Positions 30,367 to 39,927 are shown, counted from the first letter of the stretch. The stretch: DNA of 62,896 bases from Actinomyces sp. HMSC035G02 (GCA_001838165.1 KV835861.1:1-62896), one strand, 5' to 3'. Program-made: numbers and translations. Notes: generated by a model from the letters alone, not told the origin.

Positions 30367-30876
30367 TCAGACCTGTGCCAGGTCCGTGACCTCAGCATCC
30401 GTCAGCTCGACGAGGTCGAGGGGGCTCAGTTCGACGCTGAGGCCTCGGCGCCCACCCGAGACGATCATGGTCTCGTGGTCCAGGCACGCCGAGTCGATGA
30501 ACAGCCGGTGCGCAGTGGTCTGCCCGAGCGGGCTGATGCCGCCCACGACGTAGCCGGTGCGGCGCTGTGCGACAGCAGGGTCGGCCATGGCGGCGCTTTT
30601 CGCGCCGGCGGCCTTGGCGATGAGCTTCATGGATAGGTGTGCCAGCGCGGGCACGCAACCGACGACGAACTCGCCGGTGGGCTCCAGGCGCACCATGAGC
30701 GTCTTGAAGGCCTGGGTGGGGTCAATGCCCAGTTTTTCAACGGTTTCTTCGCCGAATGCCCGGGCGGCCGGGTCGTGCTCGTACTCGTGGATGGTAAAAG
30801 CAACGCCGGCCGCCGTGAGCGCCTCAATGGCGTGGGTGGGGCCGCCGCCGTGTTCTTTGTTGTGTTTACGAGCCAT
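30367..30876 (-). CDS. ybaK: Cys-tRNA(Pro)/Cys-tRNA(Cys) deacylase YbaK
   Basis: 169 residues. Trans-editing domain that hydrolyses mischarged Cys-tRNA(Pro). Family blocks: THAIEALTAAGVAFTIHEYEHDP, TVEKLGIDPTQAFKTLMVRL, and the active-site region YVVGGISPLGQTTAHRLFID with the conserved Lys in MKLIAKAAGAKSAAMAD. The ATG at 30876 has TACACT six bases upstream (+ 30883-30888), indicating a leaderless start. It is next to yccF on the same strand, 19 bases downstream of its stop. Confidence 0.94.
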   Translation of the reverse strand: MARKHNKEHGGGPTHAIEALTAAGVAFTIHEYEHDPAARAFGEETVEKLGIDPTQAFKTLMVRLEPTGEFVVGCVPALAHLSMKLIAKAAGAKSAAMADPAVAQRRTGYVVGGISPLGQTTAHRLFIDSACLDHETMIVSGGRRGLSVELSPLDLVELTDAEVTDLAQV

Positions 30877-30895
30877 GACCCCAGTGTAGGACGCG

Positions 30896-31285
30896 TCAGA
30901 GGATGGATGCGGTCGGGTCGTCGATGACGGCCTTGCCGAAGGGGAAGCAGGTGATCGGGATCATCTTGAGGTTGGCGATGGCCAGCGGGATGCCGACGAT
31001 AGTGACGGCCTGCGCGGCGGCGGTGGTGATGTGGCCAATGGCGAGCCACAGGCCCGCGACCAGGAACCACACGATGTTCATGAGGCCAGAGCCCGCGCCC
31101 ACGCCCGGCTTGTCAATGACGCGCTTACCGAAGGGCCACAGCACGTATCCGGCGATGCGGAAGCAGGCCACGCCCGCGGGGATCGTGACGACGAAGATGC
31201 AGGCGACGACACCCGCGAGGAGGTAGCCGAGGAAGAGCGGCAGGCCTCCGAAGAGGAACCAGATGATGTTGAGCAGGGTACGCAT
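30896..31285 (-). CDS. yccF: YccF-family inner membrane protein
   Basis: 129 residues made of two similar halves: NIIWFLFGGLPLFLGYLLAGVVACIFVVTIPAGVACFRIAGYVLWPFGK and NIVWFLVAGLWLAIGHITTAAAQAVTIVGIPLAIANLKMIPITCFPFGK. Each half has two membrane segments and ends in PFGK, the YccF-domain pattern. Function unknown. An AAGGAAAGG ribosome site precedes the ATG. Confidence 0.9.
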   Translation of the reverse strand: MRTLLNIIWFLFGGLPLFLGYLLAGVVACIFVVTIPAGVACFRIAGYVLWPFGKRVIDKPGVGAGSGLMNIVWFLVAGLWLAIGHITTAAAQAVTIVGIPLAIANLKMIPITCFPFGKAVIDDPTASIL

Positions 31286-31400
31286 TGCGTGTCCTTTCCT
31301 TGATCTGTGAACATTCTAGTCTGCCACACCTCGCGTCTCAGGTTCCCCTGAGTGACCCCTGATTGGCCCCTGAAAGTTTCTCCGCGCGTACCATGAGGGC

Positions 31401-32099
31401 ATGAGTATTCCCGAGGCAATCGCCGCCGCCCGCGACCGGATCGACCGCGCGACCTCCGCGTGTGGCCGCACCGATTCGGTGCACCTGGAGCTGGCGGTCA
31501 AGACGCGCACGCCCGAGGAATGCCGTGAAGCCGCCGCCGCCCTGAGCGAGGCGGGCCTGCCCATCCTGCTCGGCCACAACCGCGTCCAGGAGGCACGCGC
31601 GACGGCGGACGCGATCCGAGAGGTGCCCGGCGCGCGCATCCACCTGATCGGGCCTCTGCAGTCCAACAAGATCAACCACGCGCTGTCCTGCGTGGACGCG
31701 ATCGAGTCGCTAGACTCCCCCGCCCTGGCCTCGAAAATCGACGCACGCGCGACCGGCACGCTCCCCGTGTTCGTCGAGGTGAACGTCTCGGGCGAGGCCA
31801 CGAAGCACGGCTGCGCCCCCACCGACGTCTCCGAGCTGATCGACGCGGTCGAGGCCTCGGCCCACCTGCAGCTCGCGGGCTTCATGACGGTGGGCCTGAA
31901 CTCCCCCGTCGAGGCCGACGTGCGTGCCGCGTACGCGCAGCTGCGCGGCATCAGGGACGAGGCCGCCGCGCGCCTGGGCATCGAAGAGTCTGACCTTGCG
32001 CTGTCGATGGGCATGAGCCGCGACCTGGAGTGGGCTATCGCGGAGGGGGCGACAATTGTGCGCCTGGGGACCGCTATCTTCGGGGAACGCCGCGTCTGA
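31401..32099 (+). CDS. YggS-family PLP homeostasis protein
   Basis: 232 residues. Single alanine-racemase-type barrel that binds PLP through Lys34 in LAVKTRTPEE. IHLIGPLQSNKINHAL is the family stretch (usually HFIGxLQxNK), and the phosphate-binding end is LSMGMSRDLEWAIAEGATIVRLGTAIFG. These proteins buffer PLP and affect amino- and keto-acid balance rather than acting as classical enzymes. The ATG is six bases past TACCAT (31389-31394), so a leaderless start is likely. Confidence 0.94.
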   Translation: MSIPEAIAAARDRIDRATSACGRTDSVHLELAVKTRTPEECREAAAALSEAGLPILLGHNRVQEARATADAIREVPGARIHLIGPLQSNKINHALSCVDAIESLDSPALASKIDARATGTLPVFVEVNVSGEATKHGCAPTDVSELIDAVEASAHLQLAGFMTVGLNSPVEADVRAAYAQLRGIRDEAAARLGIEESDLALSMGMSRDLEWAIAEGATIVRLGTAIFGERRV

Positions 32100-32146
32100 G
32101 CGGACCGCTCCTTCGCGCGAGCACAGCACCGACTAGGATTGTCCGC

Positions 32147-32767
32147 ATGATGACTGTTCTCGCTGGAATGTCCGCCGCGATCCTGGCGCTCGCCCCGATC
32201 ACCAATCCGATCGGGGGTCTCGCAGCGTTCGCAGGACTCACCGCCGACAATGCTCCGGCTGCGGTGCGCTCGCAGGCGTGGAAGACAGGCATCTACGTGT
32301 TCGCCATCCTGACGGTGTTCGCGGTCAGCGGCTCGCTCATCATGCATTTCTTCGGCTTCGACCTGCCCTCTCTACAGATTGCCGGCGGCCTGGTCGTCGC
32401 GCACTCGGGTTTCTCGATGCTGGAAAACAAGCGCCGTGCCACCCACGAGGAGGCTCAGCATGCGACGGCCAAGCCGGACGTGTCCTTCTCCCCCATGGCA
32501 CTCCCCCTCATCGCGGGGCCCGGCTCAATCGGCGTGGTCATCGCGCTGGCCGCCCGCAACACGGCCATCGGTTTTCATGTCGGCATCGTCCTGGGAATCG
32601 CGGTAACAGCGGCCATCATCGCGCTGCTACTGCGCTACGGCACACCCTGGATCGACAAGCTGGGCGCCACCGGCGTCGGCGCGATCGTGCGCATCATGGG
32701 CTTCCTGATCCTCGTCATCGGCGTCGAGCTCATCATCCACGGGGTGCGCGCACTCCAGCTCTTCTAA
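32147..32767 (+). CDS. MarC-family membrane protein
   Basis: 206 residues with six membrane segments. UPF0056/MarC marks: APITNPIGGLAAFAGLT, LPSLQIAGGLVVAHSGFSML, SPMALPLIAGPGSIGVVIAL and a C-terminal VRIMGFLILVIGVELIIHGV. Function of the family is not settled. The start at 32147 (or 32150) follows TAGGAT (32134-32139) by seven bases. It begins 47 bases after yggS. Confidence 0.88.
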   Translation: MMTVLAGMSAAILALAPITNPIGGLAAFAGLTADNAPAAVRSQAWKTGIYVFAILTVFAVSGSLIMHFFGFDLPSLQIAGGLVVAHSGFSMLENKRRATHEEAQHATAKPDVSFSPMALPLIAGPGSIGVVIALAARNTAIGFHVGIVLGIAVTAAIIALLLRYGTPWIDKLGATGVGAIVRIMGFLILVIGVELIIHGVRALQLF

Positions 32768-32768
32768 G

Positions 32769-32824
32769 CGGAAGCCCGCCCCGGCCTCGTCGATGAACGA
32801 GGGCCGAAGCGGGCCCGGGAACGT
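32769..32824. terminator. Hairpin between marC and the lipoate ligase
   Basis: GGCCTCGT and ACGAGGGCC (about 32781-32802) form a stem around CGATGA, and outer bases GCCCG.. and ..GCGGGC extend it. It includes one copy of the GAGGCCGGGGC motif. The genes on either side are convergent. Confidence 0.55.
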
Positions 32825-32853
32825 CCGGCTCGCGCCAGGCGGGCGAAGCGCGC

Positions 32854-33903
32854 TCAGGGGATGCGGTGCACCCACTCCTCGCGCGCGAATTTCGTCTCGC
32901 AGCGCTTGCGCGCGACCTCGAGGTCCTCATCGGTGATGGTGCCGACGCTCGCGTTGTACTTCTCCTTGAAGTGGTCGAAGAACACCTGCAGGATCTCCTC
33001 GCGGGGAAGGCCGGTCTGGGAGCGCATGGGGTCCACGCGCTTGACGGCGCTGCGGGTGCCCTTGTCGCGGATCTTCTCCATGCCGATGCGCAGGACTTCG
33101 TTCATCTTGATGGCGTCGATGTCGTAGGCCATGGTCACGTGGTGAACCATGTAGCCGTTGGCCCAGCGCTTCTGTGCGGCGCCGCCAATCTTGCCGAACT
33201 CGGAGGCGATGTCGTTGAGCGGCACGTACTTGGCCTTGATGCCCAGCTTTTCGAGGACCTCCATGACCCACTGATCGAGGTACGGGTAGGCCTGCTCGAA
33301 GCTCATTCCCTCCACGAGGGCGGTGGGGATGACGAGCGAGTAGGTGATGCAGTTGCCGGGCTCCATGAACATGGCGCCGCCGCCGGTGACGCGCCGCGAC
33401 ACGGTGATGCCGTAGCGCTCGACCCCGTCCTGCTGGATTTCGTTCTGGTAGGACTGGAAGGAGCCGATGACGACCTGGGGGCCGTTCCACTCCCACAGGC
33501 GCATGAAGGGCTTGCGGCGCCCCGCGGCCACGTCTTCGACCAGGGTTTCGTCCATGGCGACGTTGATCATCGGATCGACGACGGGGCCGTGGATGACGTC
33601 GAAGTCGATGTCGTCCCACGACAGGGCGGCACCCAGCGCGCGGCGTACGGCGATGCCGACGGCCTCGGGGGTCACGCCCATGAGCGTGTCGCCTTCGTGG
33701 AGGGCGGCCTCCACGCGCGCGGCCAGATCCTTTGCGCTCGACGAGGCCAGGGCCCCTTCGAGGGACGCGGTGATCCGGGTGAGCGCGTCGTCGGGGTCGA
33801 GGAAGAAGTCGCCGGACACGCTCACGCGCGCGAGGCGATCCTCCTCCACGTCGGTGTCGACGACGACGAGCTTTCCACCGGGGACTTTGTACTCTCCATG
33901 CAT
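32854..33903 (-). CDS. Lipoate--protein ligase with N-terminal accessory domain
   Basis: About 349 residues from the ATG at 33903, seven bases after TACAAT (+ 33911-33916), so the start looks leaderless. The first ~85 residues (KVPGGKLVVVDTDVEEDRLARVSVSGDFFLDPDDAL) resemble the accessory domain that in E. coli LplA is C-terminal. The catalytic domain follows: ERYGITVSRRVTGGGAMFMEPGNCITYSLV and KIGGAAQKRWANGYMVHHVTM, where the Lys is the lipoyl-AMP contact. It attaches lipoate to E2 and H proteins. No lipoylated-enzyme genes are in the window. The order of domains is reversed relative to LplA. Confidence 0.87.
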   Translation of the reverse strand: MHGEYKVPGGKLVVVDTDVEEDRLARVSVSGDFFLDPDDALTRITASLEGALASSSAKDLAARVEAALHEGDTLMGVTPEAVGIAVRRALGAALSWDDIDFDVIHGPVVDPMINVAMDETLVEDVAAGRRKPFMRLWEWNGPQVVIGSFQSYQNEIQQDGVERYGITVSRRVTGGGAMFMEPGNCITYSLVIPTALVEGMSFEQAYPYLDQWVMEVLEKLGIKAKYVPLNDIASEFGKIGGAAQKRWANGYMVHHVTMAYDIDAIKMNEVLRIGMEKIRDKGTRSAVKRVDPMRSQTGLPREEILQVFFDHFKEKYNASVGTITDEDLEVARKRCETKFAREEWVHRIP

Positions 33904-33926
33904 GCCCACGATTGTAGGCGCTTCGC

Positions 33927-35774
33927 TCACGCCCAGTCGGGCAGGACGCGCACGCCGCCCTTGTCGGCGGAGGCGGCGAGCATGCCGTAGACGCGCAGGG
34001 CGTCGGAGACCAGGCGGGGGCGAGGCTTGGAGGGCTTCCACGGCGCGGCGCCCTTTTCAGCGCGGCGGCGCTCGAGTTCCTCGTCGCTCACGTTGGCACG
34101 CAGGACGCGGTTGTTGACGTCGATTTCGATCTCGTCGCCGGTGCGCACGAGGCCGATTGCGCCGCCGGCCGCGGCCTCGGGCGAGATGTGTCCGAGGGAG
34201 ATGCCGGACGTGCCGCCGGAGAAGCGGCCGTCGGTGATGAGGGCACACTTCTTGCCCAGGCCCAGGCCCTTGAGGTAGGAGGTCGGGTAGAGCATTTCCT
34301 GCATGCCGGGGCCGCCCTTGGGGCCCTCGTACAAGATGACGACGACGTCGCCTTCCTTGACTTGCTTGCTGAGGATGGCCTCGACGGCTTCCTCCTGGGA
34401 TTCGACGACGAAGGCCTTACCGACGAAGTGGAAGAGGGACTCGTCGATGCCGGCGGACTTGATGATCGCGCCGTTGGCGGCGATGTTGCCGTAGAGAACG
34501 GCCAGGCCGCCGTCCTTCGTGTAGGCGTGCTCAACGGAGCGGATGCAGCCGGCCTCGGAGTCGGTGTCGAGGGACTCGAAGAGGTTGGCGGTCGAGAAAG
34601 CCTGGGTGGTGCGCACGCCGCCGGGGGCCGCGAGGAAGCGGTGCTTGGCCTCGTCGGTGGCGCTCCCGCTGCGCACGTCCCACGCGCCCAGCCAGTCGGA
34701 GAGGCTATCGGAGTGGACGGAGTGCACGTCGCGGTTGAGCAGGCCGGCGCGGTCGAGCTCGCCGAGCAGGGCGGGGATGCCGCCGGCGCGGTGGACGTGC
34801 TCGATGTGGTAGGTCGTGGAGTTGGGGGCCACCTTGCACAGGCAGGGCACGCGGCGCGAGATCGCGTCGATGTCGTCGAGCGTGAAGTCGACGCCGGCCT
34901 CGTTGGCGATGGCGAGGATGTGCAGGACGGTGTTGGTGGAGCCGCCCATGGCCACGTCCAGGCTCATGGCGTTCTCGAAGGCTGCCTTGGTGGCGATGGA
35001 ACGCGGCAGGACCGAGTCGTCCTCGTTGTCGTAGTAGGCGCGGCACATGTCGACGATGCGCGTGCCGGCCTCGGTGAAGAGCTTCTTGCGTTCGATCTGG
35101 GTGGCCAGGGTGGTGCCGTTGCCGGGCAGGGCCAGGCCGATGGCCTCGTTGAGGCAGTTCATGGAGTTCGCGGTGAACATGCCGGCGCAGGAGCCGCAGG
35201 TGGGGCACGCGTTGGCTTCGATGCTGGCGAGCTGGTTGTCGCTGACGGAGTCGTCGACGGCCATGACCATCGCGTCGATGAGGTCGAGGCGGTGCTCGAC
35301 GACGCCGTCGACGGCGGCACCGGATTCCATGGGGCCGCCGGAGACGAAGATGGTGGGGATGTTCAGGCGCATGGCGGCCAGGAGCATGCCGGGGGTGATC
35401 TTGTCGCAGTTGGAGATGCACACGAGGGCGTCGGCGCGGTGTGCGTTGACCATGGTTTCGACGCAGTCGGCGATGAGGTCGCGGCTAGGCAGGGAGTAGA
35501 GCATGCCGTCGTGGCCCATGGCGATGCCGTCGTCGACGGCGATCGTGTTGAATTCCTTGGCGACGCCGCCAGCTGCTTCAATGGCTCCGGCGACGAGGTC
35601 GCCCATGTTCTTCAGGTGCACGTGGCCGGGGACGAACTGGGTGAAGGAGTTGGCGATGGCGATGATCGGCTTGCCGAAGTCGCCGTCCGTCATGCCGGTG
35701 GCGCGCCACAGGGCGCGTGCTCCGGCCATGTTGCGGCCTTGGGTGGATGTTGCCGAGCGCAGCGGGCGACTCAT
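33927..35774 (-). CDS. ilvD: Dihydroxy-acid dehydratase
   Basis: 615 residues from the ATG at 35774. [Fe-S] enzyme that dehydrates dihydroxy-acids to the keto-acid precursors of valine, isoleucine and, through valine, leucine. Cluster ligands lie in [12 protein letters not shown] and [19 protein letters not shown]. Other blocks are [27 protein letters not shown] at the start and [20 protein letters not shown] near the end. Upstream AAAGG is a modest ribosome site. ilvE and leuCD are elsewhere in the window, so the branched-chain pathway is dispersed here. Confidence 0.97.
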   Translation of the reverse strand: MSRPLRSATSTQGRNMAGARALWRATGMTDGDFGKPIIAIANSFTQFVPGHVHLKNMGDLVAGAIEAAGGVAKEFNTIAVDDGIAMGHDGMLYSLPSRDLIADCVETMVNAHRADALVCISNCDKITPGMLLAAMRLNIPTIFVSGGPMESGAAVDGVVEHRLDLIDAMVMAVDDSVSDNQLASIEANACPTCGSCAGMFTANSMNCLNEAIGLALPGNGTTLATQIERKKLFTEAGTRIVDMCRAYYDNEDDSVLPRSIATKAAFENAMSLDVAMGGSTNTVLHILAIANEAGVDFTLDDIDAISRRVPCLCKVAPNSTTYHIEHVHRAGGIPALLGELDRAGLLNRDVHSVHSDSLSDWLGAWDVRSGSATDEAKHRFLAAPGGVRTTQAFSTANLFESLDTDSEAGCIRSVEHAYTKDGGLAVLYGNIAANGAIIKSAGIDESLFHFVGKAFVVESQEEAVEAILSKQVKEGDVVVILYEGPKGGPGMQEMLYPTSYLKGLGLGKKCALITDGRFSGGTSGISLGHISPEAAAGGAIGLVRTGDEIEIDVNNRVLRANVSDEELERRRAEKGAAPWKPSKPRPRLVSDALRVYGMLAASADKGGVRVLPDWA

Positions 35775-36096
35775 GATGTGCCTTTCTTTTGCCTTGTAAT
35801 GACTCAACAGTAGGAGCGTGAGCGCTGCGTTTCCGTGCGGGTTTCGTCTCATGGACGAGGCCCGGGCTGGGTGCGGGTGATTTTCGCGCGGTATTTCGGG
35901 AGCTGCGGCGAGCGGATCACCGTGTCAGTGGGTGGACGCTTCCGGGCGTGATTCCAAGGAAAACGCAAGGGGCGCGTGCGTGAATTAGCGTCTTGCCCGA
36001 TGAGTGGTTGATCGCATTGGTCACGCTGTGGACATTCCCCCTCGTTCTCGAGGCGCGAAACGTAGGCTGAGGGCACAGTGAAGAGAAAGGACTGCG
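35775..36096. other. Divergent ilvD / methyltransferase intergenic region
   Basis: 322 bases with no supported gene. It holds a possible plus-strand promoter: TTGATC (36008-36013), a 17-base spacer and GACATT (36031-36036), with a leader of about 55 bases to the ATG at 36097. A lone GACGAGGCCCGGGC motif lies at about 35854. I see no riboswitch or attenuator I can name. Confidence 0.45.
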
Positions 36097-37290
36097 ATGA
36101 CCATTCGCACCACTCATGTTGGTTCCCTGCCCCGTACCCCCGAGCTGCTCAAGGCGAACGCCGCGCACCGCAAGGGAGAGCTGAGCGACGCTGATTTCAC
36201 ATCGCTGCTGCAGGATCAGGTTGACGGCGTTGTGAAGCGTCAGGCTGAAATTGGCCTGGATATCGTCAACGATGGCGAGTACGGCCACGCGATGCTCGAC
36301 ACGGTTGATTACGGCGCGTGGTGGACGTATTCCTTCTCGCGTTTCGGCGGTCTGTCGTTTGAGAACTCGGGCGGCTTTGAGCTGCGTCCCCCGGCCGGCC
36401 GCGATGGTCGCCTGGCTTTCTCGTCGTTCGCTGAGCGCCGCGACTGGCAGCGTTTCGCGGACGCGTACGGTGACCCGGAGTCGGGTATTCAGATCGTGAG
36501 CGACAACAAGGTCGTGTTCCCGGCGATCGTGGACGAGCTCACCTATATCGGTGCCGAGGCCGTGGAGCGCGATATTGCGGGCACGAAGCACGCGCTGGAG
36601 GCTGTCGGCAAGCCCGTGTCGGATGGTTTCGTGGCGGCGATTTCGCCGGGTTCGGCGGCTCGCGTGGGCAACGCGTTCTACGAGGACGACGAGGCCGTGG
36701 TGTGGGCGTGCGCGGATGTGCTGCGCGAGGAGTACAAGCGCATTACGGACGCGGGCCTGACGGTGCAGATTGACGCGCCGGATATCGCGGAGGGCTGGGA
36801 TCAGATGAACCCGGAGCCATCCGTTGAGGATTACCGCGCGTTCTCGCGCGTGCGTATTGATGCGCTGAACCACGCACTGGAGGGCATTGACCCTTCTCTG
36901 GTGCGTTTCCACGTGTGCTGGGGTTCGTGGCACGGCCCGCACACGACGGATATCCCGTTCAAGGACATCGTGGATCTGGCCCTGCTGGTCAACGCGAACG
37001 GCCTGACGTTCGAGGCGGCGAATGCTCGCCACGCGCACGAGTGGACTATCTGGCGCGACATCGAACTGCCTGAGGGCAAGTACCTGATCCCGGGCATCGT
37101 GTCGCATTCGACGAACGTTGTGGAGCACCCGGAGCTGGTGGCTCAGCGTATCCGCCAGTTCGCGGACATTGTGGGCGACGAGCGTGTCGTGGCGTCGACG
37201 GACTGCGGCCTGGGCGGCCGTATCTACCCGTCGATCGCGTGGGCGAAGCTGGAGGCTCTTGCCGAGGGCGCTCGTCTCGCATCGAAGTGA
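36097..37290 (+). CDS. MetE C-terminal-like cobalamin-independent methyltransferase
   Basis: 397 residues, about half of classical MetE, so only the catalytic barrel is present. It begins TTHVGSLPRTPELL, has DIVNDGEYGHAMLDTVDYGAWW, and carries the zinc site as H-x-C in RFHVCWG plus Cys in STDCGLGGR. Related proteins transfer methyl groups to thiols (methionine synthase) or act as epoxide-coenzyme M transferases. The presence of THVGSLPR without the MetE N-domain fits the UROD/MetE-like family of uncertain substrate. A GAAAGGA ribosome site precedes the ATG. A strong terminator follows at 37313. Confidence 0.88.
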   Translation: MTIRTTHVGSLPRTPELLKANAAHRKGELSDADFTSLLQDQVDGVVKRQAEIGLDIVNDGEYGHAMLDTVDYGAWWTYSFSRFGGLSFENSGGFELRPPAGRDGRLAFSSFAERRDWQRFADAYGDPESGIQIVSDNKVVFPAIVDELTYIGAEAVERDIAGTKHALEAVGKPVSDGFVAAISPGSAARVGNAFYEDDEAVVWACADVLREEYKRITDAGLTVQIDAPDIAEGWDQMNPEPSVEDYRAFSRVRIDALNHALEGIDPSLVRFHVCWGSWHGPHTTDIPFKDIVDLALLVNANGLTFEAANARHAHEWTIWRDIELPEGKYLIPGIVSHSTNVVEHPELVAQRIRQFADIVGDERVVASTDCGLGGRIYPSIAWAKLEALAEGARLASK

Positions 37291-37615
37291 TCGCCTGACT
37301 ACTGGCCTGGGGCGCGCGGGGTGGATGAGGATCCACCCCGCGCGTTTTTCCCAGGGTTTTCTCAGCCAAAGCTCCTTGTTTTTTGAGTTTGGCGTCACAC
37401 AATGGATTGTGTGTTGCAGCCCCCGCTTCCGGGTCGGCCTGCTGCGGTGGGGATCGCACGCCGCGTCGGGTTCCGGGATTGGGGGCTGCGGCGCGTTTGG
37501 GGCCATCTGATCATCCCCATCTCAATTCACTTCTCCGTCATGCGGAAAACGGAGCCCTTTCTTCGTTATTCTGGAAGTAAGCACCCATTGTCGAGGCTGT
37601 TCGAGGGAGAACATC
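37291..37615. other. Intergenic region with terminator and GC-rich folded stretch
   Basis: 325 bases with no supported gene. After the terminator at 37313-37349 come a small hairpin CACACAAT/ATTGTGTG (about 37394-37411) and a long-range pair GCAGCCCCC / GGGGGCTGC about 60 bases apart (near 37415-37492). The downstream lipoprotein gene has GAGGGAG before its ATG. The folded stretch could be a structured 5' leader, but it matches no class I can name. Confidence 0.4.
37313..37349 (+). terminator. Rho-independent terminator of the MetE-like gene
   Basis: 14-bp stem CGCGCGGGGTGGAT (37313-37326) with its complement (37331-37344), GAGG loop, then five T residues. One of the clearest terminators in the window. 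Confidence 0.95.
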
Positions 37616-38239
37616 ATGGGAGCAAACAACAGGGAGGGCACGCACTCCATCCGTTCGCGCGGCGTTATGTTTGCAACTGCTCTGACCCTTGCCGCTACAG
37701 CATGCGGCTGCCAACAGACCACGCCCGCGGCGGAGGGGCCGTGGGCGGCCGACATCGCGCAGGCGCGCAGTGAGTGGGCGTCCAACGAGTTTGTCCAATC
37801 TGTCCTCGCCGACTCTTCCATCAGCGAGGCAGAACTCCAGGACATGCGTCAGCGCGTGCTGAGCTGTCTGACGGACAAGGGCGTCACCGGCGCATCGTAC
37901 GGCCCGAGCGGCACGCTGAGCGTCCCCGATCAGCCGGTTGGCTCCTCCATATCTCAGGAACAGCAAGAAGAATTCATCCACGCCTGTTCCATCGATGCCG
38001 GTGAGCCGATCATCGAGGCGCTCGAGTTCGACATGCGAGTCAACCCGGATCACCGGGATTTCAACGAGCTGTTCACGCAGTGTTTGATCCGTAATAAGGC
38101 GGTTGAGCCGTCGTTCACGGTCCAAGAATTCGCGCGCGCTGTCGAGAGCGGAACGCCTCTCGACAGCGCACTGCCTTTCATCGACCCATCCCAGGGGCCC
38201 AACATTTTGCACCGATGCCTCGAAGACCCGAGCAAATGA
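37616..38239 (+). CDS. Predicted secreted lipoprotein of unknown function
   Basis: 207 residues. N-terminus with Arg followed by a hydrophobic run MFATALTLAATAC and a Cys near residue 30, a weak lipobox (AATAC). The mature part is rich in Asp/Glu and has four further cysteines that could form disulfides. I recognise no domain. It opens a four-gene plus-strand operon (24 bases to the next gene) with an adaptor, an ATPase and a membrane protein, so it probably serves the same ABC system. GAGGGAG precedes the ATG. Confidence 0.75.
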   Translation: MGANNREGTHSIRSRGVMFATALTLAATACGCQQTTPAAEGPWAADIAQARSEWASNEFVQSVLADSSISEAELQDMRQRVLSCLTDKGVTGASYGPSGTLSVPDQPVGSSISQEQQEEFIHACSIDAGEPIIEALEFDMRVNPDHRDFNELFTQCLIRNKAVEPSFTVQEFARAVESGTPLDSALPFIDPSQGPNILHRCLEDPSK

Positions 38240-38263
38240 CCACAACCACCCTCAGGAGTTGAG

Positions 38264-39307
38264 ATGGCATCTTCTCGCCGCTGGCTCGCCCTCACCGCGT
38301 TTGTCGCTCTCATCGCCGGTGCGGGTGGGGTCAGCGCGGGTATTCTCATTGCCTCGCCGCCCACGCCGGCCTCGCTGGCAACATCATCTGCTCCATCGAC
38401 GGTCCCCGTCACCACCCGCGAATTCACCGATACGCGCTCCCTCACCCTCACGATTCCCCCGGCCTCGCCTCACGAACTCACCTCCCCCATCGTCGGGCGC
38501 ATCACGGCCCTCCAGGCAGCACCGGGAACTCCCATCACGTCGGGTTCCATTCCCTGCGAGATCGACGGGCTGCCCCTTCTTGCCTTAGCCCTGTCCACTC
38601 CTCTCTATCAGGACGTGGTGGACGGAGCCACGGGACCTGATATCGGTGCCCTGAACACTGAGCTTGCGCGGCTCGGATATGGGGCTCCCGCGGAATCTCA
38701 GCGGGTGACGGCCTCCACGCGCGCGGCCCTGGCCTCGGCAATGGGCGTGAGCGACGGAGCTGGAGGTGTCCCCTCCCGTATCGAGGCCTCTCACGTCCTG
38801 TGGATTCCCGCGCCGACCGTCACCCCCTCATCGGTCCCCGTTCACCTGGGTGACAGCGTCGATACGCAGACGGTTCTCCTCCCCCTTGAGGACTCCCGCG
38901 ACGCCTTGCGCCTCTCCGTCCCACCGGACGCCTATCCTGCGGACCACGTCATCACACTGGGGGACACGGACTACCCGGTTCCCTCTGATGGCGTGATCAC
39001 CGATCCCACCCTGACGGCGACGATCCTCTCCTCGCGCGAATACGAGGCTTTCGTCCGTTCCACCCCGAGCGGCGATGGACCCGTTCAGCTGCCCGTCTCC
39101 TGGAAGCTTGCCGCCCCCATCACCGTCGCGGTCGTCCCGCCGGCCTCAGTAGTCGGAGACGCGACGAACGCGTGCGTCTTTGCAAGCGGCACGCCGGTTC
39201 CCGTCTCTATCGTTTCTTCCCAGCTTGGCCGAACCTACGTCCTGTCAACGACCCCTCTCTCCGCCGTCGACACCGCCGTCGAGGGACGCTCATGTCCGTC
39301 GAGCTAG
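38264..39307 (+). CDS. Exported adaptor-like protein with peptidoglycan-binding-type helix bundle
   Basis: 347 residues. One N-terminal membrane segment (WLALTAFVALIAGAGGVSAGILIA) and an extracellular body. GPDIGALNTELARLGYGAPAESQRVTASTRAALASAMG (about 123-160) matches a peptidoglycan-binding (PG_binding_1-like) module. The flanking beta-rich parts resemble membrane-fusion adaptors seen with actinobacterial MacB-type exporters. The end overlaps the ATPase start by 16 bases. Substrate unknown. Confidence 0.75.
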   Translation: MASSRRWLALTAFVALIAGAGGVSAGILIASPPTPASLATSSAPSTVPVTTREFTDTRSLTLTIPPASPHELTSPIVGRITALQAAPGTPITSGSIPCEIDGLPLLALALSTPLYQDVVDGATGPDIGALNTELARLGYGAPAESQRVTASTRAALASAMGVSDGAGGVPSRIEASHVLWIPAPTVTPSSVPVHLGDSVDTQTVLLPLEDSRDALRLSVPPDAYPADHVITLGDTDYPVPSDGVITDPTLTATILSSREYEAFVRSTPSGDGPVQLPVSWKLAAPITVAVVPPASVVGDATNACVFASGTPVPVSIVSSQLGRTYVLSTTPLSAVDTAVEGRSCPSS

Positions 39308-39927
39308 ACAACGTCGGGCACAAGTTCGCCGAAACTCCGTGGCTCTTTCGCCATCTGAGCGCCCGCTGCGAGGACGGTGCCCTCACCGCCATCATCGGCC
39401 CGTCCGGTTCTGGCAAGTCAACACTGCTGTCGCTGATAGCGGGATGGGAGACTCCGGCCGAGGGAACGATCACCGTCCCCCGTCCGTCTGGTGAGCAGAA
39501 GCCCCGTATTGCGTGGGTCTTCCAGAACCCATTCGGCGTCCGAGCGCGCAGCGCGATTGACCACGTCGCGCTGCCCCTGTTGGCCCGTGGCATGAGCCGG
39601 GCGCAGGCCGATGTGGAGGCGAACCGGCTCCTCGATGCTTTCAACCTGGCGCATCTGGCGACCCGCCCATTTCGGGACCTGTCGGGCGGCGAAGCTCAGC
39701 GTGTGCTCCTCGCGCGCGGGCTCGCTTGCGCACCCACTCTTCTCCTGGTGGATGAACCGACCGCGCAGCTTGATCAATCCACGGCGCGCGACATCGCCTC
39801 TACGCTCGGCTCTCTGCGCGAGGAGGGGGTCAGCGTCGTGATCGCGACGCACGATCCGTCGATTCGCGCGCAGTGCGACGCCATCATTGACCTCGCCAAC
39901 TTCCAGGATGAGGAGAAGCAGCAATGA
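39292..39927 (+). CDS. ABC transporter ATP-binding protein (MacB/LolD-like)
   Basis: 211 residues from the ATG at 39292, which has GAGGGA upstream. Walker A GPSGSGKSTLL, signature LSGGEAQRV, Walker B LLLVDEPTAQLD and switch His in IATHDPS are all intact. The size and signature match the MacB/LolD/FtsE group that powers mechanotransmission or export through FtsX-type partners. It overlaps the adaptor gene before it and the membrane gene after it (ATGA at 39924). Confidence 0.93.
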   Translation: MSVELDNVGHKFAETPWLFRHLSARCEDGALTAIIGPSGSGKSTLLSLIAGWETPAEGTITVPRPSGEQKPRIAWVFQNPFGVRARSAIDHVALPLLARGMSRAQADVEANRLLDAFNLAHLATRPFRDLSGGEAQRVLLARGLACAPTLLLVDEPTAQLDQSTARDIASTLGSLREEGVSVVIATHDPSIRAQCDAIIDLANFQDEEKQQ

